A program made the position numbers and the translations under genes. This document shows positions 63,372-64,000 of a stretch of DNA of 64,000 nt, piece by piece (positions within the stretch are counted from its first letter, which is position 1; each line of letters begins with the position of its first letter). The notes below the pieces were generated by a model. It made no database searches. It was not told where the DNA came from and saw nothing but the letters and a program-made list of their open reading frames with translations. The DNA comes from Bacteroidales bacterium. Lineage in GTDB: Bacteria; Bacteroidota; Bacteroidia; Bacteroidales; UBA10428. Location of the stretch: NCBI GenBank assembly GCA_016929525.1, contig JAFGIP010000073.1, positions 32,983 to 96,982 on the forward strand. Reading direction: 5' to 3'.

Positions 63372-63869
63372 TTATACCCACTCTTCCCTTAAAATTTCTC
63401 CTTGAATACTTACAACAGTTGCCTTTATTGGAACTTTCCTGTGAGCATTTTCTACTGCCTGACAAACCATGGCCAACAGTCCTCCGCAGCAGGGTACCTC
63501 CATTATCATAACAGATATCGTGTTCACCAGAGCCTGATCAATAAGAGCAGTAAATTTTGCAAGGTAGACCTCTATATTGGAATCTAGTTTTGGACATGCT
63601 ATAACAAGCGATTTTCCATTTAAATATTCACTGTGAAAATTACCAAGGACAAACGCAGTGCAATCAGCAGCAACAAGTAAGTCTGATTTTTGAAAATAAC
63701 CTGCCACAGGATTTATCAGATGCAGTTGAACAGGCCACTTGCGAAGTGTCGATGGTTGATTCTTTCCAACACTCAAATTTTCTCCCGACAACGGATTAAA
63801 ACTCATTTCTCTTGCTTCGGGACAACCCGATGAATGACTCCCATGACCATTATGTCGCTGCCCATGCAC
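63372..63869 (-). CDS. C-terminal-like part of a 4Fe-4S ferredoxin-family protein, N-terminal domain absent
   Basis: The frame from GTG at 63869 gives 165 residues with cysteines in GSHSSGCPEAR, VAADCTAF, IACPKLDSN and MEVPCCGGLLAMVC, plus LRKWPVQLHLINPVAGYFQKSDLLVAADCTAFVLGNFHSEYL. This resembles the C-terminal domain of Bacteroidota ferredoxin-like proteins whose N-terminal half carries two CxxCxxC 4Fe-4S motifs. The frame is open 28 codons further upstream (to a TAA at 63954-63956), and those codons (DKINFDIDEVITTVH) look like the linker of the family, yet contain no ATG and no 4Fe-4S motif. Either it is a shorter variant with a rare start, or a gene decayed at its 5' end. Confidence 0.6.
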   Translation of the reverse strand: MHGQRHNGHGSHSSGCPEAREMSFNPLSGENLSVGKNQPSTLRKWPVQLHLINPVAGYFQKSDLLVAADCTAFVLGNFHSEYLNGKSLVIACPKLDSNIEVYLAKFTALIDQALVNTISVMIMEVPCCGGLLAMVCQAVENAHRKVPIKATVVSIQGEILREEWV

Positions 63870-64000
63870 TGTAGTAATTACCTCATCAATATCGAAATTA
63901 ATTTTATCCTGATGCTGTCTTCTATGTTGAAAAACAAGCCCCGAGTTAATATTTTACAACATAATAATTATAATATTTTGTTGGAATTGTGGGTAACTCA

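Overview
This window looks like a piece of a Bacteroidota chromosome, most likely class Bacteroidia (Bacteroidales or Marinilabiliales-like; the rank is inference). The evidence is a SusC/SusD pair, a PorP/SprF-type protein and a type IX secretion (T9SS) sorting domain, DUF5723 and DUF2807 proteins, a YcbB-like L,D-transpeptidase, AT-rich DNA, promoters of the TTTG / TAnnTTTG type, and starts without obvious Shine-Dalgarno sites. I see no rRNA, tRNA, CRISPR array, phage or insertion sequence.

Region 1 (1-1.9 kb) holds the 3' part of a PorP/SprF-like gene and a DUF2807 protein. Region 2 (1.9-21.1 kb) is an alpha-glucan (starch/maltodextrin) utilisation locus. It has a LacI-family regulator, a divergent secreted GH13 amylase with a T9SS C-terminal domain, and a long minus-strand operon in the order GH65 phosphorylase, SusC, SusD, SusA-like periplasmic GH13, and two lipoprotein GH13 enzymes. 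A strong terminator follows, then an orphan second SusD. An identical palindrome (GCAAACGTTTGC) lies upstream of both the T9SS amylase and the GH65-Sus operon, 18.5 kb apart, which argues for one LacI regulon that uses two export routes. An AhpD-like gene sits between the two arms.

Region 3 (21.7-30 kb) carries a small cysteine-rich protein, a dapD-glycosyltransferase-tsaC operon, two convergent L,D-transpeptidases of different families, a possible 43-residue protein, and two unrecognised envelope proteins. Region 4 (30-34.1 kb) is a signalling operon: a PAS histidine kinase, a lone receiver, and a receiver-kinase hybrid. Region 5 (34.2-42 kb) is housekeeping: DUF434 protein, queD-yidD, a gamma-glutamylcyclotransferase-like protein, then a minus-strand run of small membrane protein, mutL, two rhomboid proteases and an endonuclease/exonuclease/phosphatase-fold protein, plus a K+ channel. 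Region 6 (42-52.7 kb) has gmhA with two envelope genes, the ComM/YifB ATPase, a membrane pyrophosphatase with its own good promoter and terminator, lpxH, and two thioredoxin-fold lipoproteins that have lost the CxxC.

Region 7 (53.1-62.2 kb) is a four-gene glycogen operon: debranching enzyme, GT4 glycosyltransferase, GH57 with a histone-like basic tail, and a 1410-residue fusion of glycogen synthase to alpha-glucan phosphorylase. The window ends with a small membrane protein, a DJ-1/PfpI protein and a gene that looks like the C-terminal part of a ferredoxin-like family without its 4Fe-4S domain.

Taken together, regions 2 and 7 give the cell uptake and breakdown of external alpha-glucan and storage of internal glycogen. 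No completely new system stood out. The most unusual points are the shared operator across two export systems, the orphan SusD, the synthase-phosphorylase fusion, the basic GH57 tail and the cysteine-less thioredoxin pair.
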